DNA of 23,169 bases from an uncultured Kiritimatiellota bacterium (GCA_934621385.1 CAKTUI010000037.1:1-23169), one strand, 5' to 3'; shown: positions 1 through 7,880, counted from the stretch's first letter. Notes: generated by a model not told the origin, from the sequence alone. Made by a program: numbers and translations.

Positions 1-55
1 GCGTATTTGGCAAACGGGCAACCCGTCAACTCAGGTCTTCTCAAAGTTGGGTGTC

Positions 56-84
56 GTTTATTATGGCAAACTGCGGTGTATAAT
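56..84 (+). promoter_or_regulatory. possible upstream promoter of the S10 operon
   Basis: A perfect TATAAT lies at 79-84, but the sequence 16-17 bp upstream (GTTTAT, 56-61) is a poor -35. It sits about 45 bp ahead of the better promoter at 103-131 and could be a second start point for the ribosomal operon. Prediction by motif only. Confidence 0.4.
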
Positions 85-102
85 TTTCCGTTCTGAGCCC
101 CC

Positions 103-131
103 TTGCGCGGTATCCCGAAATTTGGTATACT
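103..131 (+). promoter_or_regulatory. main promoter of the S10-spc operon
   Basis: TTGCGC (103-108) and TATACT (126-131) are separated by 17 bp, and the -10 is preceded by TGG, giving an extended -10. The -35 context CCCTTGCGC closely matches that of the tRNA promoter at 22649 (CCCTTGCAC). Transcription should begin near 138, leaving a leader of about 250 nt before rpsJ. Confidence 0.75.
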
Positions 132-137
132 ATCCGA

Positions 138-386
138 CAATCTTCGAAAGAGGAGGGTCGCGATACGGGCGAGTGAATCCCGTCGCGTCGTGACCGCTGG
201 GTTCGCCCGCGGTTGCGATTGCATCCGTGGGCGACTTCCTTTTAAGGAGAGGGCTGTGTTGAGACACAACCGCACGCGAGGCCGCAGGCAATTGGGCTTC
301 CGGCGGCGACTTCGGGTGAAGTCCGCCGAGAGTGGGGTCGTCAAAATGCAGGTAAATGAACAGAAAACAAAAGGAAACATCAAGAG
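138..386 (+). promoter_or_regulatory. long untranslated leader of the S10 operon
   Basis: About 250 nt separate the predicted transcription start from rpsJ and hold no convincing gene. The leader contains a strong stem at 301-328: CGGCG pairs with CGCCG, and after a 2-nt bulge GACTTC pairs with GAAGTC around a GGGT loop. A smaller hairpin (TGTGT/ACACA) lies near 255-268. Two Shine-Dalgarno-like stretches (AGGAGG near 151 and AAGGAGAG near 244) have no obvious partner gene. In E. coli the S10 leader is the target of L4 feedback control; a similar role here is inference, since the structure is not recognisably the E. coli one. Confidence 0.5.
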
Positions 387-695
387 ATGCAGCAGCAAAG
401 AGTACGCATCCGCCTCCAGGCATACGACTATCGTGTGCTGGATCAGGCCGTCGGTGGAATCATCGACACGGCCCGCGGAACGGGTGCGCAGGTTGTCGGC
501 CCGATTCCTCTGCCGACCCGCGTCGAGCGTTTTACGGTGAACCGTTCACCGAACGTCGACAAGAAGTCCATGGACCAGTTCGAGATGCGCACGCACAAGC
601 GTCTTCTCGACATCGTCAATCCGACCTCCCAGACGATTGATGAGCTCAAGAAGCTCAATCTTCCGGCGGGTGTTGACATCACCATCAAGGTCTAA
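387..695 (+). CDS. rpsJ: 30S ribosomal protein S10
   Basis: Encodes a 102-residue S10, the usual length, which packs in the head of the small subunit and in other bacteria also serves as NusE in antitermination. The RVRIRLQAYDYRVLD start, the GPIPLPT segment near residue 40 and the THKRLLDI segment are family hallmarks. First gene of the operon; the ATG is preceded by a modest AAGGA about 12 nt away, weaker than the other genes here. The rplC start follows 11 nt after the stop. Confidence 0.97.
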   Translation: MQQQRVRIRLQAYDYRVLDQAVGGIIDTARGTGAQVVGPIPLPTRVERFTVNRSPNVDKKSMDQFEMRTHKRLLDIVNPTSQTIDELKKLNLPAGVDITIKV

Positions 696-706
696 GGGGG
701 TGCGTG

Positions 707-1372
707 ATGGAAGGTTTGATTGGTAAGAAGATCGGCATGACCCAGGTCTACGACGAGAACGGCAAGCGCACCTGCGTGACCGTGATCGAAGTCGGTCCCT
801 GCCCGGTTGTGCAGCTCAAGACCCTTGAAAAGGACGGCTATGTGGCCGCCCAGATTGGCTTTGGTCCCCAGAAGCCCCAGCGTCTCACGAAGCCGGTTCG
901 CGCCCGCTTCGAGAAGGCCGGCGTCCAGGCGATGCGCGTTCTGCGCGAGTTCGCGATGGAAGAGTCGGATGCCGCGCTCAAGGTCGGCGACAACGTGACG
1001 GTCTCGAACTTCGAGGGTGTCAAGTACGTCGATGTGACGGGTGTGACGAAGGGCAAGGGCTTTGCGGGCGTTCTCAAGCGCTACGGCTTCGCCGGCGGCA
1101 ACATGACCCACGGTGGTCACTCGAAGCGCCGCACCGGTGGCTTGGCGGCTCGCGACCTCCCCGGTTGGATTGAAAAGGGCAAGAAGATGCCCGGCCACAT
1201 GGGTGACGTGAACCGCAAGGCGATGAACCTTGAGGTCGTTCAGGTCCGCCCTGAGGACAATGCGCTGCTCGTCAAGGGTTCGATTCCCGGTGCCCGCAAC
1301 GGCATCGTGTTCGTGCGCAAGTCCCTCAAGAACAACGTTCTCGCCGCGAAGGCGAAGAAGGGGGCTAAGTAA
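707..1372 (+). CDS. rplC: 50S ribosomal protein L3
   Basis: Large-subunit protein placed near the peptidyl-transferase centre, 221 residues. The N-terminal GLIGKKIGMTQVYDENG and the central loop with GGNMTHGGHSKRRTGG (around residues 130-145) are diagnostic of L3. I chose the ATG at 707 rather than the GTG at 704 because the AGGGGG Shine-Dalgarno (694-700) is then 6 nt away. Followed after 2 nt by rplD. Confidence 0.97.
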   Translation: MEGLIGKKIGMTQVYDENGKRTCVTVIEVGPCPVVQLKTLEKDGYVAAQIGFGPQKPQRLTKPVRARFEKAGVQAMRVLREFAMEESDAALKVGDNVTVSNFEGVKYVDVTGVTKGKGFAGVLKRYGFAGGNMTHGGHSKRRTGGLAARDLPGWIEKGKKMPGHMGDVNRKAMNLEVVQVRPEDNALLVKGSIPGARNGIVFVRKSLKNNVLAAKAKKGAK

Positions 1373-1374
1373 TC

Positions 1375-1968
1375 ATGGAAAAGATCGATATCAACGTCGA
1401 CCAGTCCCTCCTGACGCTCGACAAGGGTGCGCAGGCCGTTAAGGATGCGGTCACCGCGATTCGCAACGCGATGCGTGCGGGTACGGCTTCGACGAAGGGT
1501 AAGGGCGAGGTCGCCGGCTCGAACAAGAAGCCCTGGAAGCAGAAAGGTACGGGCAACGCCCGCGCCGGTTTCCGTCAGTCGCCCGTGTGGCGCGGCGGTG
1601 GTGTGGCGCACGGTCCGAAGCCGCGTGACTACTCCCAGAAGATTAACAAGAAGGTGATGAAGCTCGCGTTTGCGCGCGCCCTTTCGGATAAGATTGTCGC
1701 GGGTGACGTGATCGTCCTCGACGAGTTCAAGTTCGAGGCCCCGAAGACGAAGCTTATGGTCGCGCTGCTCAAGAAGCTCGGCGTCGACCGCACCGCCATC
1801 ATCGTCCAGAAGGACGTCGATGACACGGTCGTGCTCGTCACCTCCAACCTCCCCCGCATCGACTACTCGACCGCCCAGGCGCTCGACGTGTACGCCGTTC
1901 TCGCGAACCGCAAGCTCGTCTGCGACAAGGCTGGCTTCGATGCACTCATGGCGCGAATCGCCAAGTAA
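1375..1968 (+). CDS. rplD: 50S ribosomal protein L4
   Basis: A 197-residue L4, the usual size, which lines part of the nascent-peptide exit tunnel. The conserved extended loop is visible as KKPWKQKGTGNARAG followed by SPVWRGGGVAHGPKPRDY (about residues 50-85). In enterobacteria L4 is the autogenous repressor of this operon; whether it acts on the leader here is not shown. Its start lies 2 nt after rplC. Confidence 0.97.
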   Translation: MEKIDINVDQSLLTLDKGAQAVKDAVTAIRNAMRAGTASTKGKGEVAGSNKKPWKQKGTGNARAGFRQSPVWRGGGVAHGPKPRDYSQKINKKVMKLAFARALSDKIVAGDVIVLDEFKFEAPKTKLMVALLKKLGVDRTAIIVQKDVDDTVVLVTSNLPRIDYSTAQALDVYAVLANRKLVCDKAGFDALMARIAK

Positions 1969-1980
1969 GGAGCTGAAGTC

Positions 1981-2259
1981 ATGGCGAAAGAAATCATCAA
2001 GAAGGTCTTGATTACCGAGAAGGGCACGAAACTCGCACTCGAGAATCGTTATGCGCTTGAAGTTGCGCGTGATGCCCGCAAGCCCGAGATTGCGGTTGCC
2101 GTCGAGAAGAAGTTCGGCGTGCACGTCCTCGCGGTTCGCACCGCCAACATGAAGGGCGGTCTCAAGTACATCCGCGGCACCCGCCGTGCGACCGTGGAAC
2201 CGACCTGGAAGAAGGCGATTGTCACCGTCAAGGCTGGCGAGCGCATTGAGCAGGTCTAA
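1981..2259 (+). CDS. rplW: 50S ribosomal protein L23
   Basis: A 92-residue L23, which sits at the tunnel exit and forms the docking site for trigger factor and SRP. The LITEKGTKLALENRYALEV start and the VKKFGVHV-type helix/strand (AVEKKFGVHVLAVRT) with the RGTRRATVEPTWKKA segment are typical. AAGGAG lies 9 nt before the ATG. Standard place between rplD and rplB. Confidence 0.96.
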   Translation: MAKEIIKKVLITEKGTKLALENRYALEVARDARKPEIAVAVEKKFGVHVLAVRTANMKGGLKYIRGTRRATVEPTWKKAIVTVKAGERIEQV

Positions 2260-2273
2260 GGAGCGAGAAAAAA

Positions 2274-3098
2274 ATGGCACTTAAAACCTACAAGGCTCGT
2301 AGCGAGGGAATGCGCTTCCGCGTTTCCGCCTCGTTCGAGGAAATCACCGAGAAGCGTCCGGTCAAGTCGCTGACCAAGGCCGTGCGCAAGACGGCTGGCC
2401 GCAACAACCAGGGCCGCATCACGACGCGTCACCATGGCGGCGGCGCGAAGCAGCGTCTGCGTCTCGTCGACTTCAAGCGCAACAAGTTTGATGTCGAGGC
2501 GACGGTCAAGGACATCGCGTACGATCCGACCCGCAGCGCCTACCTGGCTCTCATTGAGTATGCCGATGGCGTGAAGAGCTACATCCTCGCCCCCGAGGGC
2601 CTCAAGCCCGGCATGAAGGTTCTGAACGGACCGAACGCCGAGGCGACGGTTGGTAACTGCCTCCCGCTGGCGAAGATTCCGCTCGGTCTCATGGTCCACG
2701 CGGTCGAGCTCGTTCCTGGCGAGGGCGCGAAGGTCGCCCGTTCGGCCGGCAACTCCTGCCAGATTATGGCGCGTGACGGCAATGTCGTGACGCTGAAGAT
2801 GCCGTCTGGCGAAATCCGCATGTTCAATGGTCGTTGCCTCGCCTGCGTTGGCTCGGTCGGCAACAAAGATTGGGGTTCGATCAAGCTCGGCAAGGCTGGC
2901 CGCAAGCGTTATCTCGGCATTCGTCCGACGGTGCGCGGCGTTGCCATGAACCCTGTCGATCACCCGATGGGCGGCGGCGAAGGCCGTACATCTGGTGGTT
3001 CGCATCCGCGTTCCCCGTGGGGTCAGCTCGCCAAGGGCGGCAAGACGCGTCCGAAGAGGAAGGCGTCCGACAAGGTCATTGTCAAGAGGAGGAAATAA
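2274..3098 (+). CDS. rplB: 50S ribosomal protein L2
   Basis: A 274-residue L2, the standard length, needed for subunit association and peptidyl-transferase function. The RNA-binding domain is followed by the C-terminal signature MNPVDHPMGGGEGR (about residues 224-237), which keeps the conserved His of the DHP motif, then GGSHPRSPWG. An AGGAGG inside the last codons serves as the ribosome binding site of rpsS, so the two genes are likely translationally linked. Confidence 0.98.
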   Translation: MALKTYKARSEGMRFRVSASFEEITEKRPVKSLTKAVRKTAGRNNQGRITTRHHGGGAKQRLRLVDFKRNKFDVEATVKDIAYDPTRSAYLALIEYADGVKSYILAPEGLKPGMKVLNGPNAEATVGNCLPLAKIPLGLMVHAVELVPGEGAKVARSAGNSCQIMARDGNVVTLKMPSGEIRMFNGRCLACVGSVGNKDWGSIKLGKAGRKRYLGIRPTVRGVAMNPVDHPMGGGEGRTSGGSHPRSPWGQLAKGGKTRPKRKASDKVIVKRRK

Positions 3099-3101
3099 TA
3101 C

Positions 3102-3383
3102 ATGTCGCGTTCTCTCAAGAAGGGACCGTACGTGGAGGAGAGCCTCCTCCGCAAGGTCGAAAAGATGCAGGCGAGCGGAAAGAAGCAGCCGATCAAGACG
3201 TGGAGCCGTCGTTCGATGGTGCTTCCGGATTTCGTCGGCCTTACGTTCGCGATTCACAACGGACGGCAGCACATGCCGATCTTCATCACCGAAAACATGG
3301 TCGGTCACCGGCTCGGCGAATTCGCCCCGACGCGTACGTTCAAGGCGCACGGAAATTCCGCCGCGAAGGTTGAAAAGAAGTAA
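3102..3383 (+). CDS. rpsS: 30S ribosomal protein S19
   Basis: A 93-residue S19, which forms a complex with S13 in the head of the small subunit. The sequence opens SRSLKKGPYVEESLLRKV and continues with IKTWSRRSMVLPDFVG and NGRQHMPIFITENMVGH, all near-consensus. The ATG is 3 nt after the rplB stop and uses an AGGAGG within rplB. Confidence 0.97.
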   Translation: MSRSLKKGPYVEESLLRKVEKMQASGKKQPIKTWSRRSMVLPDFVGLTFAIHNGRQHMPIFITENMVGHRLGEFAPTRTFKAHGNSAAKVEKK

Positions 3384-3396
3384 GGAGATATAAACA

Positions 3397-3747
3397 ATGG
3401 AAGTCATCTCCATCACCCGCAATGCGCGTATGTCGGCCTTCAAGGGCCGTCCGCTGGCGCGTGCCTGCCAGGGCCTCAAGGCCTCGGAGGCGCTCAAGGT
3501 CGTCGAGTTCTCGCCCAAGAAGGCGGCTGAGATTCTCCGCAAGACGATTCTGAGCGCAATCGCGAATGCGAAGAACAACAATGGCGTTGCCGAACCGGGC
3601 GAACTTCTCGTGAAGCTCTGCGTGTTCGACGAATCCACTCGTATGCGTCGTTACTGGCCGACGGCCCGTGGATCGGCTCATCCGATCGCCCGCCGCCTCT
3701 GCCACTGCAAGGTTGTCCTCACCGACGCCAAGAAGGAGACGAAGTAA
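3397..3747 (+). CDS. rplV: 50S ribosomal protein L22
   Basis: A 116-residue L22, slightly longer than the 110 of E. coli, whose beta hairpin lines the exit tunnel. The ARACQGLKASEALKVVEFSPKKAAEILRKTILSAIANAKNN stretch carries the helical core (quoted in part: FSPKKAAEILRKTILSAIA), and the hairpin tip region is TRMRRYWPTARGSAHPI. AAGGAGATATA precedes the start. Its TAA overlaps the ATG of rpsC by one base, suggesting translational coupling. Confidence 0.95.
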   Translation: MEVISITRNARMSAFKGRPLARACQGLKASEALKVVEFSPKKAAEILRKTILSAIANAKNNNGVAEPGELLVKLCVFDESTRMRRYWPTARGSAHPIARRLCHCKVVLTDAKKETK

Positions 3748-4442
3748 TGGGACAGAAAGTCAATCCTATCGGTTTCCGCATCGGCGTCAACCACGCCTGG
3801 GGCAGCCGTTGGTTCGCGCCCAAGAAGACATTTGGCGCGTACCTGATTGAGGACCAGGAGATCCGCAAGGTCGTCAAGGCGAAGCTCGCCGAGGCCGGCA
3901 TCTCGAAAGTCCTGATCGAGCGTTATGCAAATCGTGTGCGTGTGACCCTCTTCAGCGCCCGTCCGGGTGTCATCATCGGCCGCAAGGGCGGTGATGTTGA
4001 GGCGATTCGCGCCGAACTTGAGAAGATGACCAAGAAGGAAGTCTATCTTGAGATCAAGGAAGTCCAGGGTGCCGACGCGGATGCCCAGCTCGTGGCCGAG
4101 GGCATTGCCCAGCAGCTTGAGCGCCGTATCGCCCTCAAGCGTGCGATGAAGCGTGCGATGAAGGTTGCGATGGACATGGGCGTGGACGGAATCAAGGTTC
4201 ACGCGGGTGGCCGTATCAACGGCGCGGAAATCGCGCGCGTCGAGTGGTCCCGTGAGGGCAAGGTTCCGCTGCACACGCTGCGTGCGAACATCGACTACGG
4301 TTTCGCCGAGGCGAACACGACCGCCGGCAAGATCGGAATCAAGGTTTGGATCTGCAAGAAGGATGGTTTCCAGCCGCGCGCTCCTCGGGGCGAACGTCGT
4401 GGTGACCGTGAAGGAGGTAAGCGCCATGCCGCTCATGCCTAA
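3747..4442 (+). CDS. rpsC: 30S ribosomal protein S3
   Basis: A 231-residue S3, part of the mRNA entry site. It opens MGQKVNPIGFRIGVNHAW, has the KH-domain GxxG-containing segment RPGVIIGRKGGDVEAIRAEL (near residues 71-90, quoted as IIGRKGGDVEAI) and the C-terminal domain with HAGGRINGAEIAR. The basic tail ends in a Gly/Arg-rich segment. The last 17 bp overlap the start of rplP, and the Shine-Dalgarno of rplP is buried in the S3 tail. Confidence 0.96.
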   Translation: MGQKVNPIGFRIGVNHAWGSRWFAPKKTFGAYLIEDQEIRKVVKAKLAEAGISKVLIERYANRVRVTLFSARPGVIIGRKGGDVEAIRAELEKMTKKEVYLEIKEVQGADADAQLVAEGIAQQLERRIALKRAMKRAMKVAMDMGVDGIKVHAGGRINGAEIARVEWSREGKVPLHTLRANIDYGFAEANTTAGKIGIKVWICKKDGFQPRAPRGERRGDREGGKRHAAHA

Positions 4443-4848
4443 GAGAGTTAAGTACCGCAAGGTTTCGAAGGGCAACCGTTCGGGTTATGCCACGTCGGGC
4501 ACGGAGCTCGCCTATGGCGAGTTTGGTCTGAAGGCGCTGACCCGTGGCCTGCTGACCGCGACGCAGATTGAAGCTTGCCGCGTTGCGATTAATCGTGAGA
4601 TGAAGCGTAAGGGTAAGTTGTGGATCCGCGTGTTCCCCGACAAGCCCGTCACGCGTAAGCCGATCGAAGTGCGTATGGGTGGAGGAAAGGGCAACCCTGA
4701 GTTCTGGGCAGCCGTCATCCTTCCCGGCAAGGTGCTCTTCGAGGTCGGTGGTGTTAGCGAGGAAGTGGCCAAGGAGTGCCTCCGTCTCGCCGCTACCAAA
4801 ATCGGCATCCACACTAAATTTATCACCCGCGCAGGAGTCAAAATCTGA
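4426..4848 (+). CDS. rplP: 50S ribosomal protein L16
   Basis: A 140-residue L16, which helps position tRNA in the A site. Consensus blocks are MPKRVKYRK, GNRSGYATSGTELAYGEFGLKAL, and RMGGGKGNPEFWAAVILPGKVLFEV (given in part: MGGGKGNPEFWAAV). I chose the ATG at 4426 because a strong AAGGAGGTAA (4411-4420) lies just upstream; the reading frame is open further into rpsC but without family similarity. Its TGA overlaps the rpsQ ATG, leaving no room for rpmC (L29), which normally sits here. Confidence 0.95.
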   Translation: MPLMPKRVKYRKVSKGNRSGYATSGTELAYGEFGLKALTRGLLTATQIEACRVAINREMKRKGKLWIRVFPDKPVTRKPIEVRMGGGKGNPEFWAAVILPGKVLFEVGGVSEEVAKECLRLAATKIGIHTKFITRAGVKI

Positions 4849-5099
4849 TGAGCACGGAAACCAATAACCGCGGCGCGCGCAAGGTGCGCAAAGGCGTCGT
4901 TGCGTCCAAGATGGGCGCGAAGAGCGTGGTCGTGACGGTCAGCTACCGTGAGCGCCACCCCGTGTACGGCAAGATCGTCACGCGCACGAAGAAGTATCAC
5001 GTGCATGACGAGGACGACACGGCGAAAGTCGGTGACACCGTCACCATTATGGAATCGCGTCCGCTCAGCGCTACGAAGCGTTGGCGCATCGTGAAGTAA
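4848..5099 (+). CDS. rpsQ: 30S ribosomal protein S17
   Basis: An 83-residue S17, an OB-fold primary 16S rRNA binder. It shows RKVRKGVVASKMGAKSVVV, HPVYGKIVTRTKKYHVHDE and the end block VTIMESRPLSATKRWRIV, all typical. The start overlaps the rplP stop (TGATG); CAGGAG upstream serves as binding site. rplN follows after 12 nt. Confidence 0.95.
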   Translation: MSTETNNRGARKVRKGVVASKMGAKSVVVTVSYRERHPVYGKIVTRTKKYHVHDEDDTAKVGDTVTIMESRPLSATKRWRIVK

Positions 5100-5111
5100 G
5101 GAGACAGCGAA

Positions 5112-5477
5112 ATGTTGCAGGAACTCTCCAATCTCGTTGTTGCGGACAACACCGGTGCCAAGCGCGCCATGTGCTTCCGCATCCTCCGGCAGCGCAAGGA
5201 GTACGCCTATCTGGGCGATGTCATTCGCGTTGCAATCAAGGAGGCGTCGCCGACCAGCTCCATCAAGAAGGGTTCGGTTGCGACGGCTGTCATCGTGCGC
5301 ACGGGCAACCCGATTCGCCGCGAGGACGGTTCGACCGTTCACTTCGACCAGAACGCGTGCGTTCTCGTTGACTCGAAGTTCAACCCGATCGGTACGCGTG
5401 TCTTCGGGCCGGTCGCTCGCGAACTCCGTGACAGGAACTACATGAAGATCCTCTCGATGGCCCCGGAAGTGGTCTGA
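5112..5477 (+). CDS. rplN: 50S ribosomal protein L14
   Basis: A 121-residue L14, located at the subunit interface (bridge B8). The opening LQELSNLVVADNTGAKRAMC and the core YAYLGDVIRVAIKEA with GSVATAVIVRT and NPIGTRVFGPVARELRD are near-consensus. AAGGAGACAGCG precedes the ATG; normal position between rpsQ and rplX. Confidence 0.97.
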   Translation: MLQELSNLVVADNTGAKRAMCFRILRQRKEYAYLGDVIRVAIKEASPTSSIKKGSVATAVIVRTGNPIRREDGSTVHFDQNACVLVDSKFNPIGTRVFGPVARELRDRNYMKILSMAPEVV

Positions 5478-5491
5478 TAAGGAGCAAGCAA

Positions 5492-5803
5492 ATGGCTATC
5501 GCAAGAATCAAGAAGAACGACACCGTCATCGTCACCTGCGGAAACGACGCGGGCAAGACTGGCACGGTGATGAAGGTGGACCCCAAGAAGGGGACCGCGA
5601 TTGTCGCTGGTCTCAATGTCCACAAGAAGGCTGTTCGCCGCACCGAAAAGACGGCGGGTGGTCTCATTGACAAGGAACTCCCGATTCGGCTCTGCAAGCT
5701 CATGCCCTACGATGCCGAGAAGAAGTGCGGTACGCGCATCAAGACCGGCGAGAAGGACGGCAAGAAGGTCCGTATCTCGGTCAAGAGCGGCAAGGCCCTC
5801 TAA
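5492..5803 (+). CDS. rplX: 50S ribosomal protein L24
   Basis: A 103-residue L24, an early assembly protein. The KOW motif is clear at residues about 6-32 (KNDTVIVTCGNDAGKTGTV), followed by the GLNVHKKAVRRTEK block and a C-terminal basic strand. AAGGAGCAAGC precedes the ATG. rplE follows after 17 nt. Confidence 0.95.
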   Translation: MAIARIKKNDTVIVTCGNDAGKTGTVMKVDPKKGTAIVAGLNVHKKAVRRTEKTAGGLIDKELPIRLCKLMPYDAEKKCGTRIKTGEKDGKKVRISVKSGKAL

Positions 5804-5820
5804 TCAAGGAACTGAACATC

Positions 5821-6357
5821 ATGGCAAGACTTAAAGACGAATACGCGAGCCGGATGGTTCCCGAGCTTGAGAAGAAGCTCGGCACCACCAACAAGATGCT
5901 CGTTCCCCGCCTTCAGAAGATCGTCATCAACATGGGCTTCGGCATTGTCTCGAAGGACGAGCAGAAGCAGCTCGTTGACGACCTGATGGCGATTACCGGC
6001 CAGAAGCCGATGCTTTGCCGGGCGAAGAAGTCGATTTCGAACTTCAAGCTCCGTGAGGGTATGGTGATTGGCGCGAAGGTCACGCTGCGCGGTGAGCGCA
6101 TGTGGGAATTCGCTGACCGTCTCATCTCCAGCGCGCTTCCCCGTATCCGCGACTTCCGCGGCGTTCCGAATCGTGGCTTTGATGGCGCTGGCAACTATAC
6201 GCTCGGCATCAAGGAGCACTCGATTTTCCCCGAGTTGTTGGAGACGGGTTCCGCCCACTCCGGCATGGACATCACGTTCGTGACCAGCTCGACTGACAAC
6301 AAGGCCGCCAAGGAGCTTCTCAACTCCATGGGTATGCCGTTCGCAGGGAGGAACTAA
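5821..6357 (+). CDS. rplE: 50S ribosomal protein L5
   Basis: A 178-residue L5, which binds 5S rRNA and contacts the P-site tRNA. Family blocks include KIVINMGFG, ITGQKPMLCRAKKSISNFKLREG (in part), GAKVTLRGERMWEFADRL and RIRDFRGV, ending with the usual TDNKAAKELLNSMGMPF. I chose the ATG at 5821 (AAGGAACTG upstream); upstream in-frame codons overlap rplX and lack similarity. Confidence 0.96.
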   Translation: MARLKDEYASRMVPELEKKLGTTNKMLVPRLQKIVINMGFGIVSKDEQKQLVDDLMAITGQKPMLCRAKKSISNFKLREGMVIGAKVTLRGERMWEFADRLISSALPRIRDFRGVPNRGFDGAGNYTLGIKEHSIFPELLETGSAHSGMDITFVTSSTDNKAAKELLNSMGMPFAGRN

Positions 6358-6359
6358 TC

Positions 6360-6545
6360 ATGGCTAAGCAGTGTCTCATTGAAAAGCAGAAAAAGGCCCC
6401 GAAGTTCAAGGTCCGCAGCTACAACCGCTGCCAGCGGTGCGGCCGTCGCCATGCGTATATGCGCAAGTTCGGCGTGTGCCGTCTCTGCTTCCGCGAACTC
6501 GCCGTTGCCGGACTGATTCCCGGAATCACGAAGGCTTCGTGGTAA
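6360..6545 (+). CDS. rpsN: 30S ribosomal protein S14, zinc-binding (type Z)
   Basis: A 61-residue S14 of the short zinc-ribbon form. Four cysteines (24, 27, 40, 43) in CQRC and CRLC are in the expected spacing, and the C-terminus GLIPGITKASW is the family ending. The long zinc-free form found in many Proteobacteria is about 100 residues. A GGGAGG within the end of rplE provides the ribosome binding site. Confidence 0.96.
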   Translation: MAKQCLIEKQKKAPKFKVRSYNRCQRCGRRHAYMRKFGVCRLCFRELAVAGLIPGITKASW

Positions 6546-6569
6546 CCAAGAAAGGAAAGGAATCTTAAA

Positions 6570-6962
6570 ATGTCACTCGATCCCATTTCCGATATGCTCA
6601 CGACGATTCGCAACGGCATGAAGGCCCGCCTTCACTCCGTTGAGACCCCCGCGAGCAATCTCAAGGGCGAAATCGCCCGTATCATGAAAGAGGCCGGCTA
6701 TATTGCCGATGCCGTCACGACGACCGACTTCCCGAAGAAGCTCGTGATCACGCTCAAGTACTCCGATCGGGCGGTTCCCGCTATCACGGAGATCAAGCGC
6801 ATCTCGAAGCCGGGTCTTCGCAAGTTCGTTTCGGTCCCCGAGATTCCCGCCGTTCTGGACGGCATGGGTCTTGCGATTCTCTCCACCTCGAAGGGCGTGA
6901 TGTCCGGTGCTGAGGCGAAGAAGGCGCATCTCGGTGGCGAAATCATCTGCACGGTCGCTTAA
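6570..6962 (+). CDS. rpsH: 30S ribosomal protein S8
   Basis: A 130-residue S8, a primary 16S rRNA binder and in E. coli the repressor of the spc operon. The start SLDPISDMLTTIRNGM, the ITEIKRISKPGLRKFV strand and the C-terminal LGLAILSTSKGVMSG-type block (here MGLAILSTSKGVMSGAEAKK) identify it. Preceded by GAAAGGAAAGGAAT. Confidence 0.96.
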   Translation: MSLDPISDMLTTIRNGMKARLHSVETPASNLKGEIARIMKEAGYIADAVTTTDFPKKLVITLKYSDRAVPAITEIKRISKPGLRKFVSVPEIPAVLDGMGLAILSTSKGVMSGAEAKKAHLGGEIICTVA

Positions 6963-6979
6963 TTCAGGAGCTAAAGACA

Positions 6980-7516
6980 ATGTCTCGAATCGGTAAAGAA
7001 CCCGTCCAGCTCGTCGATGGCGTGACAGCGACCATCGCGGGTCAGACTGTGACGGTTAAGGGTAAGCTCGGTGAGCTTTCCTACACGATGCATGATGGCA
7101 TCACGGCGAAGGTGGAAGGCAACCAGGTGCTCGTCGCCTGTGCGGACGACGCGGCGCTTGGTAACTTTCACGGACTCGCCCGCGCGCTGATCCACAATAT
7201 GGTCATCGGCGTGTCCGCTGGCTACACGAAGAAGCTCTCCATCGAGGGCACTGGTTTCAAGGCCGTTCTTCAGGGAACGAACCTTGCGCTCTCGCTCGGC
7301 TTCGCCTCGCCGAAGATCTATCCGATCCCCGCCGGCATCAAGGCGACGGTTGAGAACGATGGTCTGCAGGTTACGGTGACTGGGTGCGACAAGGACAAGG
7401 TCGGCGAAGCTGCCGCCCGCATCCGTTCGTTCTATCCGGCCGAGCCGTACAAGGGCAAGGGTATCAAGTATGTCGGCGAGCACATTCGCCGTAAACAAGG
7501 AAAGAAGGTCGCCTAA
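6980..7516 (+). CDS. rplF: 50S ribosomal protein L6
   Basis: A 178-residue L6 near the factor-binding centre. It opens MSRIGKEPVQLVDGVTATI, has the internal duplication typical of L6, the GVSAGYTKKLSIEGTGFKA linker and the C-terminal motif EPYKGKGIKYVGEHIRRKQGKK. AGGAGCTAAAG precedes the ATG. Its TAA overlaps the ATG of rplR by one base. Confidence 0.97.
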   Translation: MSRIGKEPVQLVDGVTATIAGQTVTVKGKLGELSYTMHDGITAKVEGNQVLVACADDAALGNFHGLARALIHNMVIGVSAGYTKKLSIEGTGFKAVLQGTNLALSLGFASPKIYPIPAGIKATVENDGLQVTVTGCDKDKVGEAAARIRSFYPAEPYKGKGIKYVGEHIRRKQGKKVA

Positions 7517-7878
7517 TGAGCTTCAATCGCAAAGTTCAGCGTCAGAAGCGCCATCTGCGTCTTCGTCAGCGCGTCATTGGTACGGCTGCGCGTCCGCGTA
7601 TGTCGATTTGCATCACCAACAAGCACATGTATGTGCAGTTCATCGACGACGATGCGGGCAAGACCCTCGCCTCCGCGAGCACCATCAAGGAGACGAAGGC
7701 CAACCTCGAAGTTGCGAAGGCGCTTGGCGCTTCCGCCGCCGAGGCTGCGAAGGCTGCGGGCATCGTGAATGTGGTCGTCGATCGCGGCGGCAACAAGTAC
7801 ACGGGACGCGTTGCGGCCATCGTGGAATCCGCCGTTGCGGCGGGCCTTGTCATCAGCTCCAAGAAGGAGGCTAAGTAA
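7516..7878 (+). CDS. rplR: 50S ribosomal protein L18
   Basis: A 120-residue L18, the 5S rRNA-binding protein. The RHLRLRQRVIGTAARPRMSI (in part: RVIGTAARPRMSI) start, ITNKHMYVQFIDDDAGKTLASAS middle and FDRGG-like VVDRGGNKYTGRVAAIVESA end match the family. Translation is probably coupled to rplF. An AAGGAGG in its last codons serves rpsE. Confidence 0.95.
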   Translation: MSFNRKVQRQKRHLRLRQRVIGTAARPRMSICITNKHMYVQFIDDDAGKTLASASTIKETKANLEVAKALGASAAEAAKAAGIVNVVVDRGGNKYTGRVAAIVESAVAAGLVISSKKEAK

Positions 7879-7880
7879 TC

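Noticed and set aside
256..540. A GTG-started frame in the rpsJ leader with an AAGGAGAG site just upstream
   Set aside because: It runs into rpsJ for 150 nt, is very Arg-rich and has no protein-like features; the Shine-Dalgarno-like sequence is noted under the leader instead.
2256..3638. Long minus-strand frames opposite rplB, rpsS and rplV (and similarly 1240-2280)
   Set aside because: Shadows of highly biased ribosomal protein genes; no domain, no ribosome binding site.
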